NCBI RefSeq assembly: GCF_003952665.1
Contig: NZ_CP017946.1
Location: 5,413,001-5,477,000, forward strand
DNA length: 64,000 nucleotides
Source: Bosea sp. Tri-49
GTDB lineage: Bacteria > Pseudomonadota > Alphaproteobacteria > Rhizobiales > Beijerinckiaceae
Direction: 5' to 3'
Part shown: positions 40,303 to 50,584 of the stretch, in pieces
Numbering within the stretch: the first letter of the stretch is position 1
Layout of the letters: the number at the start of each line of letters is the position of its first letter
Program-made: the position numbers and the translations under genes
The notes under the pieces: model-generated
Databases searched by the model: none
What the model saw: only the letters and a program-made list of their open reading frames with translations
Told to the model about the DNA's origin: nothing

Positions 40303-41088
40303 CGGACAGCCCTCGAACCGTCGCCACGCACAGACCCTGTGCACATACTCCCGCTCGCGCTGCGCCTCACCGAAGGGCGCGACCGGCCAGAGCCAGCTCT
40401 CGTCTTCCTTCGGCAGCGCGACGCCGTACATCAGGTCGAGCCGGTCATGGATCGTGCCTTCGCGGTCGCGCTCTACCATCTCGACATCGCTGATCAGGCA
40501 GACATGGGCCTTGAAGCGGGCGAGGTCGGCGAGATGCCAGGCAATGCAGCGGGCAGGGAGATCGGTGGGGAGGGCGGCGGCTCGGGCGGGATTGTCCTCG
40601 AGCCAGTCGGCCACCGGCCAGGCGAGTTGCGAGAGCAGATTGGCCGAGACGACAAGGTCGACGCTATCGTCGTTGACTAGATCGGCGAGCGGGTCCTGCC
40701 GTCCGTCCGCCTCGCTGGAGAGCCAGGCCATCGCGCCGGTGAGATCGCGGCTGAGGAGGCTGACCTTGGGCTGCCGCCAGAGTTTCAGGCGCAATAGCGG
40801 CAGATGGACGATGTCGACGAGTACGACCTCGTCGAAGCTTTCGCAAAGCGCCTCCAGCGGTATGTCGCGAGCGGGACCTGAGCCGAGCACGACGACTTTG
40901 CGCCGCCGCGGCAGCCCTGCCGCGACCTCGGCGATGATGGCACGGCAGCGGGCCTGATGTGGCTCCCAGGCCTTGCGCTGGCGCCAGCCGCGCGACCAGA
41001 GCGCGACGCCTTCCTTCAGCAGGCCGAACCGGCGCGCCAGCGGCGCTGATGGCGTCAGGGCCCGCAGCGCCAGCTCGGCGAGCATCAT
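40291..41088 (-). CDS. Class I SAM-methyltransferase-like protein
   Basis: A 265-residue protein with Rossmann-type strand order: KVVVLGSGPARDIPLEALCESFDEVVLVDIVHLPL (motif I with an acidic end of strand 2), VDLVVSANLLSQLAWPV as motif IV, and CLISDVEMVERD. A long N-terminal helix (RRFGLLKEGVALWSRGWRQRKAWEPHQARCRAIIAE) precedes it. GAGGGGC precedes the ATG pair. It follows the aldolase-like gene by ten bases on the same strand. Target unknown. Confidence 0.7.
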   Translation of the reverse strand: MMLAELALRALTPSAPLARRFGLLKEGVALWSRGWRQRKAWEPHQARCRAIIAEVAAGLPRRRKVVVLGSGPARDIPLEALCESFDEVVLVDIVHLPLLRLKLWRQPKVSLLSRDLTGAMAWLSSEADGRQDPLADLVNDDSVDLVVSANLLSQLAWPVADWLEDNPARAAALPTDLPARCIAWHLADLARFKAHVCLISDVEMVERDREGTIHDRLDLMYGVALPKEDESWLWPVAPFGEAQREREYVHRVCAWRRFEGCPSAL

Positions 41089-41098
41089 GCCCCTCGGA

Positions 41099-42235
41099 TC
41101 AGTTGAGGGCGCCGCGCCCGGCGACCGGCCAGACCGCCTCGACATGCGCATCCGGCCCTGAGAGCCCGCGCACGCAGACATACCAGTCGTGCAGGTTGAC
41201 GGTCGGGTCGCAATGGCTGGGCACGAGCAGGACACGGTCGCCGCGATGGGGTACGGCGACGGGGTCGCCGGTCAGGATGCCGTGCTCGTCGGAGGGCTTG
41301 GTGTAGATCACACCGTCGCGCTGCCACGGCACCGGCATGCCCGAATCGACCGCCGCCGCCTTGTGGCCGGCATCGACGATGGCGCGGTCCGGCACCGGCT
41401 TGCTCATCACCCCGGCGAGCACGAACAGCGCATGCTGGAAGGTGTGGAAGGGCGTGCCGTCGGCCATGCGGTTCCTGGCATAGTCGGCATCCATGAAGAT
41501 GTAGGAGCCGCATTGCAGCTCGTTCCAGATGCCGGAGCGGCTCTCCAGCTCGAAAGTGCCGGTGCCGGCGCCGCCGACGGTCTCGCAGGCGAGGCCGGCC
41601 TGGGCGAGGCGTTCGATCGCATTGCGGGCGAGCAGACCGGCGCGCTCGATGGCTTCGCTTCGCTCGTCGATGGAACGCATGTGCTGGGCGGAGCCGTGAT
41701 AGGCCTGCACGCCGCGGAAGCGCAGCGTGTTGCTGCGCGCCACCGCCTCGGCAAGCCGGACCGCCGCCTCGCCGGGTGCGACGCCGCAGCGGCGTCCACC
41801 GATGTCGAGCTCGACCAGCACGTCGAGCACGACATCGTTGCGCGCCGCGGCCTCGGCGGCCTCGCGCACGCCGTCGATATGGTCGACACAGAGTCCGATA
41901 CGGGCATCGCGGGCGAGTTTCGCCAGCCTGTCGAGCTTGGCGGCGCCGGCGATCTCGTTGGTGACGAGCACGTCGGTGACACCGCCGGCGACCAAGACCT
42001 CCGCTTCCCCAACTTTCTGGCAGCACTGCCCGACCGCGCCATGGGCGATCTGGCGCATCGCGATCTCGGGGCTCTTATGTGTCTTGGCATGCGGGCGCAG
42101 GCGCACGCCGCTCGCCTCGGCGAAAGCCGCCATTGTGACGAGATTCCGCTCGAAGGCGTCGAGATCGATGATCAGGGCAGGGGTGTCGATCTCGGCGAAG
42201 GACTGTCCGGGCCGAGCCGGCGGGGTAAGGGGCAT
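41099..42235 (-). CDS. DSD1-family PLP enzyme (D-threonine/3-hydroxyaspartate aldolase or D-serine dehydratase-like)
   Basis: A 378-residue fold-type III alanine-racemase-like barrel. The pyridoxal lysine is in RLRPHAKTHKSPEIA, the phosphate-binding glycine loop in VGGAGTGTFELES, and the C-terminal divalent-metal site in VPSHCDPTVNLHDWYV (His and Cys). The family covers D-threonine aldolase, D-serine dehydratase and beta-hydroxyaspartate aldolase. None of the other beta-hydroxyaspartate-cycle genes are nearby, so the exact substrate stays open. Divergent from the exporter gene by 108 bases. Confidence 0.82.
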   Translation of the reverse strand: MPLTPPARPGQSFAEIDTPALIIDLDAFERNLVTMAAFAEASGVRLRPHAKTHKSPEIAMRQIAHGAVGQCCQKVGEAEVLVAGGVTDVLVTNEIAGAAKLDRLAKLARDARIGLCVDHIDGVREAAEAAARNDVVLDVLVELDIGGRRCGVAPGEAAVRLAEAVARSNTLRFRGVQAYHGSAQHMRSIDERSEAIERAGLLARNAIERLAQAGLACETVGGAGTGTFELESRSGIWNELQCGSYIFMDADYARNRMADGTPFHTFQHALFVLAGVMSKPVPDRAIVDAGHKAAAVDSGMPVPWQRDGVIYTKPSDEHGILTGDPVAVPHRGDRVLLVPSHCDPTVNLHDWYVCVRGLSGPDAHVEAVWPVAGRGALN

Positions 42236-42343
42236 GGGCGCTCATATCTGGTGAATCAATCTCATGGCCATGGGACGTCAGGTTCTTGTCCGGAGCAAGA
42301 CCGGTAGTGGCGCTCGCATGGCCGCCATGTTAGGCCGCGCCCC

Positions 42344-44164
42344 ATGAAGATCGGCCGCGTCACCGACGATACCCTTGCGCTCTTCGTCCGAGTCTGGCGT
42401 GAGCGCGGGCGGCAATACCTGCCGCAAATGCTCACCATCCTCGCCCTCGTCGTGGTCATCGCGGCGACGACGAGCTTCTATCCGCTGCTGATCAAGGCGG
42501 CTTTCGACGCCTTCGCCGACCCGATCGGGGCCGAGGCGACCGGCTTCGTGCGCCGCATGGAGCGGCTGGTGTCGAAATCGATCAATATCGAGATCGGCGT
42601 CGTCAATGCCGTCGCCGTCGTCGTGGTGATCGTCACCGCGATCAAGGGCTTCTCGCTGCTGACCCAGACGGTGATGACCAACAGCGTCGTCAGCCGGATC
42701 GAGGCCGACATGCAGAGCGCGCTCTACGATCACCTGATCGACGCCGACCTCGCGCAGCTGCAGCGGGAGAACCCGGCTTCGCTGACCCAGCGCTTCACCA
42801 CCGACTTCACCTTCGTCAAGGAGGCGCTGACGCGGCTGGTCAATATCGCGATCCGCGACGTGATGACGGCAATCGCGCTGGTCGGCGCCATGCTCTGGAT
42901 CGACTGGAAGATGACGGCCGTGGTGCTCCTGATCGCGCCGATCGTCGCCAGGCCGATCGGCCGGATCGGCAAGAAGCTGCGCCGGATGGCGGCCTCGCAG
43001 CAGGAGCAGACCGGCATCATGGCGAGCCTGGTCACCGAGAGCCTGCAGGGCGCGCGCGTCGCCAAGACCGATTCGCTCGAGCCTTATCTGAAGCAGCGCG
43101 CCGCTAGCGCCTTCGAGACGATCCGGGCGCTGAAGATGAAGGCGGCCAATGCGCGCGGCCGGCTCGACCCGCTGCTCGAGGTCGCCGGCGGCATCGCGGT
43201 CGCCGGCGTGCTCGCTGCGATCGGTGTCCGCATCACCTCGGGCAGCTCCACCGTTGGCGATTTCACCGGCTATGTTTCGGCGCTCTTGCTCGCAGCACAG
43301 CCGATGCGCTCGCTCGGCAATCTCAACGCCATCGTGCAGGAGGCCGGCGCCTCGCTGAAGCGCTACTACGCGCTGATCGATGAGAAATCGCTGATCACCG
43401 AGCGCCCGGATGCCAAGCCTTTGGTGGTCACTGGCGGCGAGGTCGCCTTCCGCGACCTGCGGTTCCGCTATCGCGACGACCAGCGCGGCCTCGAAGGCAT
43501 CGACCTCGTCGCCGAGGCCGGCAAGACCACCGCTCTGGTCGGCCGCTCCGGCTCGGGCAAATCGACCATGCTGGCGCTGGTGCCGCGGCTCTACGATCCG
43601 ACCGAGGGCAAGGTCGAGATCGACGGGCAGGATACCCGCGAAGTAACCCTGCACAGCCTGCGCAGCCAGATCGGCGTGGTCAGCCAGGATGTGGTGCTGT
43701 TCGATGACACGGTGCGCGCCAATATCGGCTTCGGCCGCCCGGGCGCCAGCGAGGCGGACATCGTCGCTGCTGCCAAGGGAGCGGCGGCGCATGATTTCAT
43801 CATGGCGATGCCCGATGGCTACGAGACACGGGTCGGCGAACGCGGCTCGCGCCTGTCCGGTGGCGAGCGCCAGCGCCTTGCGATTGCCCGTGCCATCCTG
43901 AAGGACGCGCCGATCCTGCTGCTCGACGAGGCGACTTCAGCGCTCGACACCCAGTCAGAGCGGCTGGTGCAGGAGGCGCTGGCTGAGCTGATGAAGGGCC
44001 GGACGACGCTTGTTATCGCGCATCGGCTCTCGACCGTGCGCGAGGCCGACCAGATCGTCGTGCTCGACGAGGGCAGGGTGATCGAGACCGGCGATCATGA
44101 CGGGCTGATCGCGCGCGACGGTGCCTATGCGCGGCTCTACCGGCTACAATTCGCGGAGGGCTAG
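42344..44164 (+). CDS. MsbA-like ABC exporter (fused permease-ATPase)
   Basis: A 606-residue exporter half-transporter. Six helices occupy roughly residues 25-310. The ATPase half has Walker A GRSGSGKST, Q-loop VVSQDVVLFDDTVRANI, signature RLSGGERQRLAIARAI, Walker B LLLDEATSALD and H-loop IAHRLSTVREAD. This set matches the lipid-A/multidrug exporter group. It probably works as a homodimer, as no partner gene is adjacent. Length is typical. Confidence 0.88.
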   Translation: MKIGRVTDDTLALFVRVWRERGRQYLPQMLTILALVVVIAATTSFYPLLIKAAFDAFADPIGAEATGFVRRMERLVSKSINIEIGVVNAVAVVVVIVTAIKGFSLLTQTVMTNSVVSRIEADMQSALYDHLIDADLAQLQRENPASLTQRFTTDFTFVKEALTRLVNIAIRDVMTAIALVGAMLWIDWKMTAVVLLIAPIVARPIGRIGKKLRRMAASQQEQTGIMASLVTESLQGARVAKTDSLEPYLKQRAASAFETIRALKMKAANARGRLDPLLEVAGGIAVAGVLAAIGVRITSGSSTVGDFTGYVSALLLAAQPMRSLGNLNAIVQEAGASLKRYYALIDEKSLITERPDAKPLVVTGGEVAFRDLRFRYRDDQRGLEGIDLVAEAGKTTALVGRSGSGKSTMLALVPRLYDPTEGKVEIDGQDTREVTLHSLRSQIGVVSQDVVLFDDTVRANIGFGRPGASEADIVAAAKGAAAHDFIMAMPDGYETRVGERGSRLSGGERQRLAIARAILKDAPILLLDEATSALDTQSERLVQEALAELMKGRTTLVIAHRLSTVREADQIVVLDEGRVIETGDHDGLIARDGAYARLYRLQFAEG

Positions 44165-44168
44165 AGCC

Positions 44169-44690
44169 ATTCGCCTGGAGACCGAACGCCTCGTCCTCGA
44201 TTTGCACGGCGTCGAGCATTTCGAGCCGCTTTGCCAGATGTGGGGCGATGCGGCGGTGGTGCATCATATCGGCCAGCCCTCGACGCCGCAGGAGGCGTGG
44301 ATGCGGCTGCTGCGCTATCGCGGGCTCTGGCCGCTGCTCGGCTATGGCTATTGGGCGTTGACCGAGAAGACGAGCGGTCGCTTCGTCGGCGATCTCGGCT
44401 TCGCCGACTTCCATCGGGCGATCGAGCCACCGATCCGTGGTATTCCCGAGGCCGGCTGGGTGCTCGCGAGCTGGGCGCACGGCCGGGGCTTCGCGAGCGA
44501 GGCACTCACCGCCGCGCTCGCCTGGCTCGATCGGCAGAGCGAGCACGAGGGCGCGGTTTGCCTGATCGCGCCGGGAAACCAGCCGTCCCTGCGGCTCGCC
44601 CGGCGCTTCGAGTTCCGTGACGAGCGCATCGTCAGCTTCTCGGGGCATGAAACGGTGCTGCTCCGACGCGCACGGGCCACGCAGGGCTGA
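44169..44690 (+). CDS. GNAT-family N-acetyltransferase (RimJ-like), possible ATT start
   Basis: About 173 residues of the GNAT_3 group: RLETERLVLDLHGVEHFEPLCQMWGD, then GDLGFADFHRAIEPPIRGIPEAGWVLASWAHGRGFASEALTAALAWLD and NQPSLRLARRFEF. Family members begin with Met-Arg-Leu-Glu-Thr-Glu-Arg; here that position is an ATT at 44169, preceded by GCGGAGGG eight bases earlier. In-frame ATGs at 44121 and 44127 lie inside the exporter gene and would add 14-16 unrelated residues. I therefore favour ATT initiation, though this is inference. Confidence 0.75.
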   Translation: MRLETERLVLDLHGVEHFEPLCQMWGDAAVVHHIGQPSTPQEAWMRLLRYRGLWPLLGYGYWALTEKTSGRFVGDLGFADFHRAIEPPIRGIPEAGWVLASWAHGRGFASEALTAALAWLDRQSEHEGAVCLIAPGNQPSLRLARRFEFRDERIVSFSGHETVLLRRARATQG

Positions 44691-44810
44691 GGCGGAGCGT
44701 CGGCGCCGATACAAGCATGACGGGTATGCGGTCTCGGCAGGCAACTGCTGACAGGACCTGCCACATTCGGCTGTCAGTGTGCCGGTTTAAAAATTGAAAG
44801 AGACTTCGTC

Positions 44811-46340
44811 GTGACGACTTCGACTACCGCCATGCCGGCGCGCAAGGCCACCCGCCGTGAATGGCTGGGCCTGATCGCCATCGCTTTCCCTTGCATGATC
44901 TATTCGATGGACCTGACGGTCTTGAACCTCGCCGTGCCGACCCTGATGCGCGAGCTCAAGCCATCGGCCGGGCAGTTGCTTTGGATCATCGACATCTACG
45001 GCTTCATGGTCGCGGGCTTCCTGATGACGATGGGCACGCTCGGCGACCGGATCGGCCGGCGCAAGCTCTTGCTGATTGGCGCGGCCGCCTTCGGTGTCGC
45101 CTCGACCGTTGCCGCCTTCTCGACCAGCACCGAGATGCTGATCGTGACGCGGGCACTGCTCGGCATCGCCGGGGCGACATTGGCGCCCTCGACGCTCTCG
45201 CTGATCGCGGTAATGTTCGAGGACGAGACCGAGCGTACCTTCGCCATTTCGATGTGGATCGCGAGCTTCTCGGCCGGCGCCGTGATCGGCCCCTTGGTGG
45301 GCGGTGCGCTGATCGAGTATTTCTGGTGGGGCTCGGTCTTTCTGATCGCGGTGCCTCCGATGCTGATCCTGCTCGTGATCGGGCCGATTCTGCTGCCGGA
45401 ATACAAGGCGCCGCAGGCCGGCAAACTCGACCTTCCCAGCGCTCTGCTTTCGCTGGCGGCGATCCTGCCGGTGATCTACGGGGTCAAGCACTGGGCCGAG
45501 TTCGGACTTTCGATCTATGCGGCCGCCTGCATCATCGCCGGGCTCTTGTTCGGCGTGGTGTTCGCGCGCCGGCAGCAGCGCCTCGCCGACCCGATGGTCG
45601 ACCTCACTTTGTTCGGGATTCCGGCCTTCCGCGCGGCGCTGGCGATCAATCTCGCCGGTATCATGGTGATGTTCGGCAGCTTCATTTTTGTGGCGCAGTA
45701 CCTGCAACTGGTGGCCGGGTTGACGCCGCTCGAGGCGGGCATCTGGTCGCTGCCGTCGGCGATCGCCTTCACGCTCGCGTCCTTCGCTGTCACACCGCTG
45801 TCCGTGCGCTTCAAGCCGGCGACGCTGATGGCTGGCGGCATGATCCTGTCGGCGCTCGGCTTTGTCTGGCTGGCCTTAGCGCCGAACCTCGTCCAGATCG
45901 TCTCTGCCTCGGTGATGTTCTCGATCGGCTTCACGCCGGTGATCGCGCTGACGACCGGGATCGTTGTCGGCTCGGCGCCGCAGGAGCGAGCGGGCGCGGC
46001 TTCCGCCATGTCCGAGACCAGCATCGAGCTCGGCGGTGCGCTGGGGATCGCGGTCTTCGGCAGCCTCGGCACGGCGCTCTATCGCCAGGGCATGGCTGAC
46101 CTCTCGGTCGCAGGTGTGGACGGCGCGACGCTGGCGCCGGCGCGCTCCACGCTCGGCGGGGCGCTCGCAGCGGCGGAGCGGCTCGCTCCCGACCAGTCGG
46201 CGCATCTGCTTGAGGCGGCGCGCGAGGCCTTCATGACCGGCTTCCATGCGGTCGCGCTGATCGCGATCGCCGGCATGGTCTTCTGTATCGCGGTGGCGCT
46301 GACCACGCTGCGTGATGCGCGGCCATCAGGGGCGCACTGA
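44811..46340 (+). CDS. MFS multidrug exporter, DHA2 family (14-helix, SmvA/QacA-like)
   Basis: A 509-residue proton-coupled exporter with about 14 helices. Motifs: SMDLTVLNLAVPTLMREL in helix 1, WIIDIYGFMVAGFLMTMGTLGDRIGRRKLLLIG (motif A) and a conserved helix-5 segment ASFSAGAVIGPLVGGALIEYFWWGSVF. GTG start with AAAGAGAC upstream. Similar proteins export quaternary ammonium compounds and dyes. No TetR regulator is adjacent. Confidence 0.85.
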   Translation: MTTSTTAMPARKATRREWLGLIAIAFPCMIYSMDLTVLNLAVPTLMRELKPSAGQLLWIIDIYGFMVAGFLMTMGTLGDRIGRRKLLLIGAAAFGVASTVAAFSTSTEMLIVTRALLGIAGATLAPSTLSLIAVMFEDETERTFAISMWIASFSAGAVIGPLVGGALIEYFWWGSVFLIAVPPMLILLVIGPILLPEYKAPQAGKLDLPSALLSLAAILPVIYGVKHWAEFGLSIYAAACIIAGLLFGVVFARRQQRLADPMVDLTLFGIPAFRAALAINLAGIMVMFGSFIFVAQYLQLVAGLTPLEAGIWSLPSAIAFTLASFAVTPLSVRFKPATLMAGGMILSALGFVWLALAPNLVQIVSASVMFSIGFTPVIALTTGIVVGSAPQERAGAASAMSETSIELGGALGIAVFGSLGTALYRQGMADLSVAGVDGATLAPARSTLGGALAAAERLAPDQSAHLLEAAREAFMTGFHAVALIAIAGMVFCIAVALTTLRDARPSGAH

Positions 46341-46346
46341 GGTTTG

Positions 46347-46928
46347 TCAGGGCTCGCGCTGCAACGCCTCGGCGGCGGCGGGGAAGCCGCGGAAGGAAAG
46401 CGGCAGCGCGACCTCGCGCTTGCCTGCATCGAGATAGCGCATCTGGCCGGCTTCGCTGAAGCCGCGCCAGCGCTTGAAGTCCGCGTCGCTCAGACTGGCT
46501 TCGGCGAAGCAGCCGCCGGGCAGGCAGCGCTGGAAGACGGCCAGCGCCTCATCCTTGTCGGCGACGGTGACGCGCACGCTCGCCTTGTCGCCGAGCGCAA
46601 GGTTGGGCGGAACCTGGATCACCAGCTTGATCGGCTCGTCCTTGACCGGCCGGCCGATCGCGACCAGGGCGATCGGGCCACGCTGGCCCTGCTGCTCCAG
46701 GGTCTGGACGATCTCGCAGACACGGGCGGCGACGCTCGCCTGGCAGCGCATCACCCAGTCGCCATAGGTCGCGGTGGTGTTGTCGGGTTGGGAGACTGCG
46801 CCGGGCGCGGGCGCCGTCTGCGCCTGGGCTGGCCGTTGCGGGGCAGGGCGCTGCGCCGGTGCCTGGGCTAACGCAGCGCCGGCCGCCAGGACGGACATAG
46901 AGAGGGCGAGGATGGTCAGTCGGCTCAT
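46347..46928 (-). CDS. Invasion-associated locus B (IalB)-family periplasmic protein
   Basis: A 193-residue exported protein: signal peptide MSRLTILALSMSVLAAGAALA, a Pro/Ala/Gln-rich linker (residues ~22-50), then the IalB domain (TYGDWVMRCQ, CEIVQTLEQQGQ, RCLPGGCFAEASL, GFSEAGQMRYLDAGKREVALPLSFRGF). Paired cysteines suggest disulfides. IalB homologues are widespread in non-pathogenic alphaproteobacteria, so the name does not imply virulence. Start at 46928; longer frames lack similarity. Confidence 0.88.
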   Translation of the reverse strand: MSRLTILALSMSVLAAGAALAQAPAQRPAPQRPAQAQTAPAPGAVSQPDNTTATYGDWVMRCQASVAARVCEIVQTLEQQGQRGPIALVAIGRPVKDEPIKLVIQVPPNLALGDKASVRVTVADKDEALAVFQRCLPGGCFAEASLSDADFKRWRGFSEAGQMRYLDAGKREVALPLSFRGFPAAAEALQREP

Positions 46929-47010
46929 GGCAGGGCGTGTCCGATAGCGGCGATGAACCGAGTTCAAGACCAGGATCGATCGTTGCGCAAGCCGGAGTTG
47001 TGAATGGGCA

Positions 47011-48138
<1,128 letters not shown>

Positions 48139-48227
48139 TTATGTTGCAGTGCAGCAACGAATGCCCATTTCGGACGTTGTCACCCGCCAGCGCCACTCCG
48201 GCAGCTGACGATACAAGGGCCATCACG

Positions 48228-49376
48228 ATGCGAAAGCTCTCCGACACGATCGCCCGCCTATCAGCCTATCGCACCCAGCTGGGGACCGGGGCGGGCGTCG
48301 ATGTGTCCGGCCGCCTCGGCACCTTGCCGGATTTCGGCAGCAATCCCGGCGCGCTGCTCGCCCGGACCTATCTCCCGCGCGAGCTTCCGGCCGGTGCGCC
48401 GCTCGTGGTGGTGCTCCATGGCTGCACCCAGACTGCGTCCGGCTACGATCTCGGCACCGGCTGGTCGACCCTCGCCGAGCGCGACGGCTTTGCCCTGCTG
48501 CTTCCCGAGCAGCAGCGCGCCAACAACGCCAATCTCTGCTTCAACTGGTTTGAGCCGGGCGATATCCATCGCGGCAAGGGCGAGGCGCTGTCTATCAGCC
48601 AGATGATCGAGGCCATGATCGTGCGCCATGGTCTCGATCGGAGCCGCGTCTTCATCACTGGATTGTCGGCTGGTGGCGCCATGGCCGGCGTTATGCTCGC
48701 AACCTATCCCGAGCTCTTCGCCGGTGGCGCGATCATCGCCGGTCTGCCCTACGGGGTCGCGACGACCATTCCCGAGGCCTTCGACCGCATGCGCGCCCAC
48801 GGCTTGCCCGGCGAGCAAAAGCTGCAGGATCTGGTGCGCTCCGCCTCCCGGCACGACGGACAATGGCCGAGGATTTCGATCTGGCAGGGCAGCGCCGACC
48901 GCACCGTCGCCCCTGCCAATGCCGCAGCGCTCATCGCGCAATGGCGCGGCGTCCACGGCCTGCCTGCCGAGCCCTTGGCGAGCGAATCGGTGGATGGCCA
49001 TCGGCGCCGCGTCTGGCGTGACGCTGAGGGCCGCGAGCTGATCGAGGAGTACAGCATTGCCGGAATGGGGCATGGCACGCCGATCGCCGGCGACGGTATC
49101 GGCCGGGGCGGCCCGTTCATCCTGGCCGCCGGGATTTCCTCGACGCGCCGGATTGCCCGATTCTGGGACCTTTCGCCGGAGGTAGTCGAAACGGCGTCGC
49201 ATTCCGCGGTCGCTGCGCCGCTAGCCCAAAAGCCTGCAACCACACCGGCCGCGACAACGGCAGTTCCCGGCGAACCGCCGCGGCATACCGGTCCGGCCGG
49301 CTCGAATCAGGCAGCCACGGCCGGCGTGCGCAAGATCATCGAGGATGCGCTGCGCTCGGCCGGGCTGATGCGGTGA
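48228..49376 (+). CDS. Poly(3-hydroxybutyrate) depolymerase-family esterase
   Basis: A 382-residue alpha/beta hydrolase of the Esterase_PHB family. The oxyanion motif is PLVVVLHGCTQTASGYD, the nucleophile elbow GLSAGGAMAGVML, and the acid/His residues lie in IWQGSADRTV and GMGHGTPI. No signal peptide is seen, so it may act on intracellular granules or short-chain esters. The C-terminal ~55 residues are Ala/Pro/Thr-rich and probably disordered, ending in a short helix. ATG at 48228 with AAGGGC upstream. Confidence 0.85.
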   Translation: MRKLSDTIARLSAYRTQLGTGAGVDVSGRLGTLPDFGSNPGALLARTYLPRELPAGAPLVVVLHGCTQTASGYDLGTGWSTLAERDGFALLLPEQQRANNANLCFNWFEPGDIHRGKGEALSISQMIEAMIVRHGLDRSRVFITGLSAGGAMAGVMLATYPELFAGGAIIAGLPYGVATTIPEAFDRMRAHGLPGEQKLQDLVRSASRHDGQWPRISIWQGSADRTVAPANAAALIAQWRGVHGLPAEPLASESVDGHRRRVWRDAEGRELIEEYSIAGMGHGTPIAGDGIGRGGPFILAAGISSTRRIARFWDLSPEVVETASHSAVAAPLAQKPATTPAATTAVPGEPPRHTGPAGSNQAATAGVRKIIEDALRSAGLMR

Positions 49377-49406
49377 CGGTCCCGTCGATAAACGGGACCG
49401 CCCTCT

Positions 49407-50063
49407 TCAGGCGAGGCATGGCTCCTCGCTGAAGCTGTCCGCCTGCTGCTGCTGTTCGGCGGCAGGCAGCGGCGCCCAGCCGGAGGCGCTCCAGCTCTTC
49501 AGCGCCGCCCAGGTCGAGCGGTCGAGCCGGAACTGCTCGCAGGGGAAGAGGCCTCCGCGCGCCGGCAGCGACTTGAGGAAGGAGCCCTCCTGCCGAAAGC
49601 CGCTCTTCTCCAGCACCCGGCGCGAGGCCGGGTTGATGACGCGGGTATCGGCCTCGATCGCGTCGATCTCGACCAGCGAGAACATGGTGTCGATCAGCGC
49701 CTGCACCGCTTCGGTGGCATAGCCCCTGTTCCAGTAGGGCGTGCCGAGCCAGTAGCCGATGAAGGGCCGCCCGGTCGCCTGCTTGTGCGCGCCGATCATG
49801 CCGATCAGCTCGTTCGGCTTCTCGCGCGGGGTGATCGCCAGCACGAGATGCTCGCCGAGCGCATTGCCCTTGCGAGTGGCGAAGACGAAGGGATCGGCCG
49901 CCTGCGTCGGATAAGGGTGCGGGATCGAGGCGGTCATCTCGGCGACAGCCTTCTCGCCGGCGAGGCGCAGGATGGCGGTGGCGTCGGCGATCCGCGGCCA
50001 GCGCAGCCACAGCCGCCGGGTCTCGAGCCGGAAGACGTCGTCTCTCGTCAATTCGGGGAACAT
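49407..50063 (-). CDS. GNAT-family N-acetyltransferase in the rpmA-obgE interval
   Basis: A 218-residue GNAT_3 (RimJ-like) enzyme: VFRLETRRLWLRWPRIADATAILRLAG, FIGYWLGTPYWNRGYATEAVQALIDTMF, and NPASRRVLEKSGFRQEGSF. Acetyltransferases commonly sit between rpmA and obgE in alphaproteobacteria, so this placement is conserved rather than odd. A strong hairpin lies just upstream and may lower readthrough from the ribosomal genes. Confidence 0.85.
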   Translation of the reverse strand: MFPELTRDDVFRLETRRLWLRWPRIADATAILRLAGEKAVAEMTASIPHPYPTQAADPFVFATRKGNALGEHLVLAITPREKPNELIGMIGAHKQATGRPFIGYWLGTPYWNRGYATEAVQALIDTMFSLVEIDAIEADTRVINPASRRVLEKSGFRQEGSFLKSLPARGGLFPCEQFRLDRSTWAALKSWSASGWAPLPAAEQQQQADSFSEEPCLA

Positions 50064-50090
50064 CAGGTTTCTCCGTCGGCGCAAACGAAA

Positions 50091-50121
50091 GGGGGAGATG
50101 GGCTTTGGTCCCATCTCCCCC
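50091..50121 (-). terminator. Strong hairpin between rpmA and the acetyltransferase gene
   Basis: GGGGGAGATGGG (50091-50102) pairs perfectly with CCCATCTCCCCC (50110-50121) around a seven-base loop, flanked by AAACGA on the left and TCGTTT on the right. On the minus strand it is followed by TTTCGTTT, so it terminates or attenuates transcription leaving rpmA. Confidence 0.75.
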
Positions 50122-50164
50122 TCGTTTGACCTTCGGGAAACCCGCGTGGGGTTCTTATTCCCTT

Positions 50165-50196
50165 GATCCGTCCGGTTCGATGGAACCGGCGGATCG
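50165..50196 (-). terminator. Second hairpin after rpmA
   Basis: GATCCG-T-CCGGTTC pairs with GAACCGG-C-GGATC around GATG. It lies about 22 bases past the rpmA stop with no U tract, so it may protect the 3' end or act together with the following terminator. Confidence 0.45.
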
Positions 50197-50217
50197 AGAA
50201 CATTCCCTATCCGCCGT

Positions 50218-50484
50218 TTACTCTGCGGCCTCTTGGGCCGGGACTACGTTCACGAAAGCTCGGCCGAGCTTCGTCGTGAATCGGACGCGACCGTTCGACG
50301 TGGCAAAGAGCGTATGGTCTTTGCCCATGCCGACGTTCACGCCGGCGTGCCATTTGGTGCCGCGTTGACGAATAATGATGTTGCCGGCCACGACCGCCTG
50401 GTCGCCGAAACGCTTTACGCCGAGACGCTTGCTTTCGGAGTCGCGACCATTGCGCGACGAGCCGCCTGCCTTTTTGTGAGCCAT
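50218..50484 (-). CDS. rpmA: 50S ribosomal protein L27
   Basis: An 88-residue ribosomal protein whose N-terminal tail reaches the peptidyl-transferase centre. [27 protein letters not shown] is diagnostic, and there is no Firmicutes-type cleavable extension. It lies 100 bases after rplU on the same strand. Confidence 0.97.
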   Translation of the reverse strand: MAHKKAGGSSRNGRDSESKRLGVKRFGDQAVVAGNIIIRQRGTKWHAGVNVGMGKDHTLFATSNGRVRFTTKLGRAFVNVVPAQEAAE

Positions 50485-50584
50485 AACGCCCTACCTCAAA
50501 AACTCTTCAGTCCATGTAACCCGAATCGGCGGCGAAAGCCACCCCGACCGGGCGTGAAAGCTGCGCGGAGCCTGTCAGCGCCGG

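Noticed and set aside
46347..46928. Virulence factor based on the IalB name
   Set aside because: IalB-domain proteins are common in free-living alphaproteobacteria; context is housekeeping.
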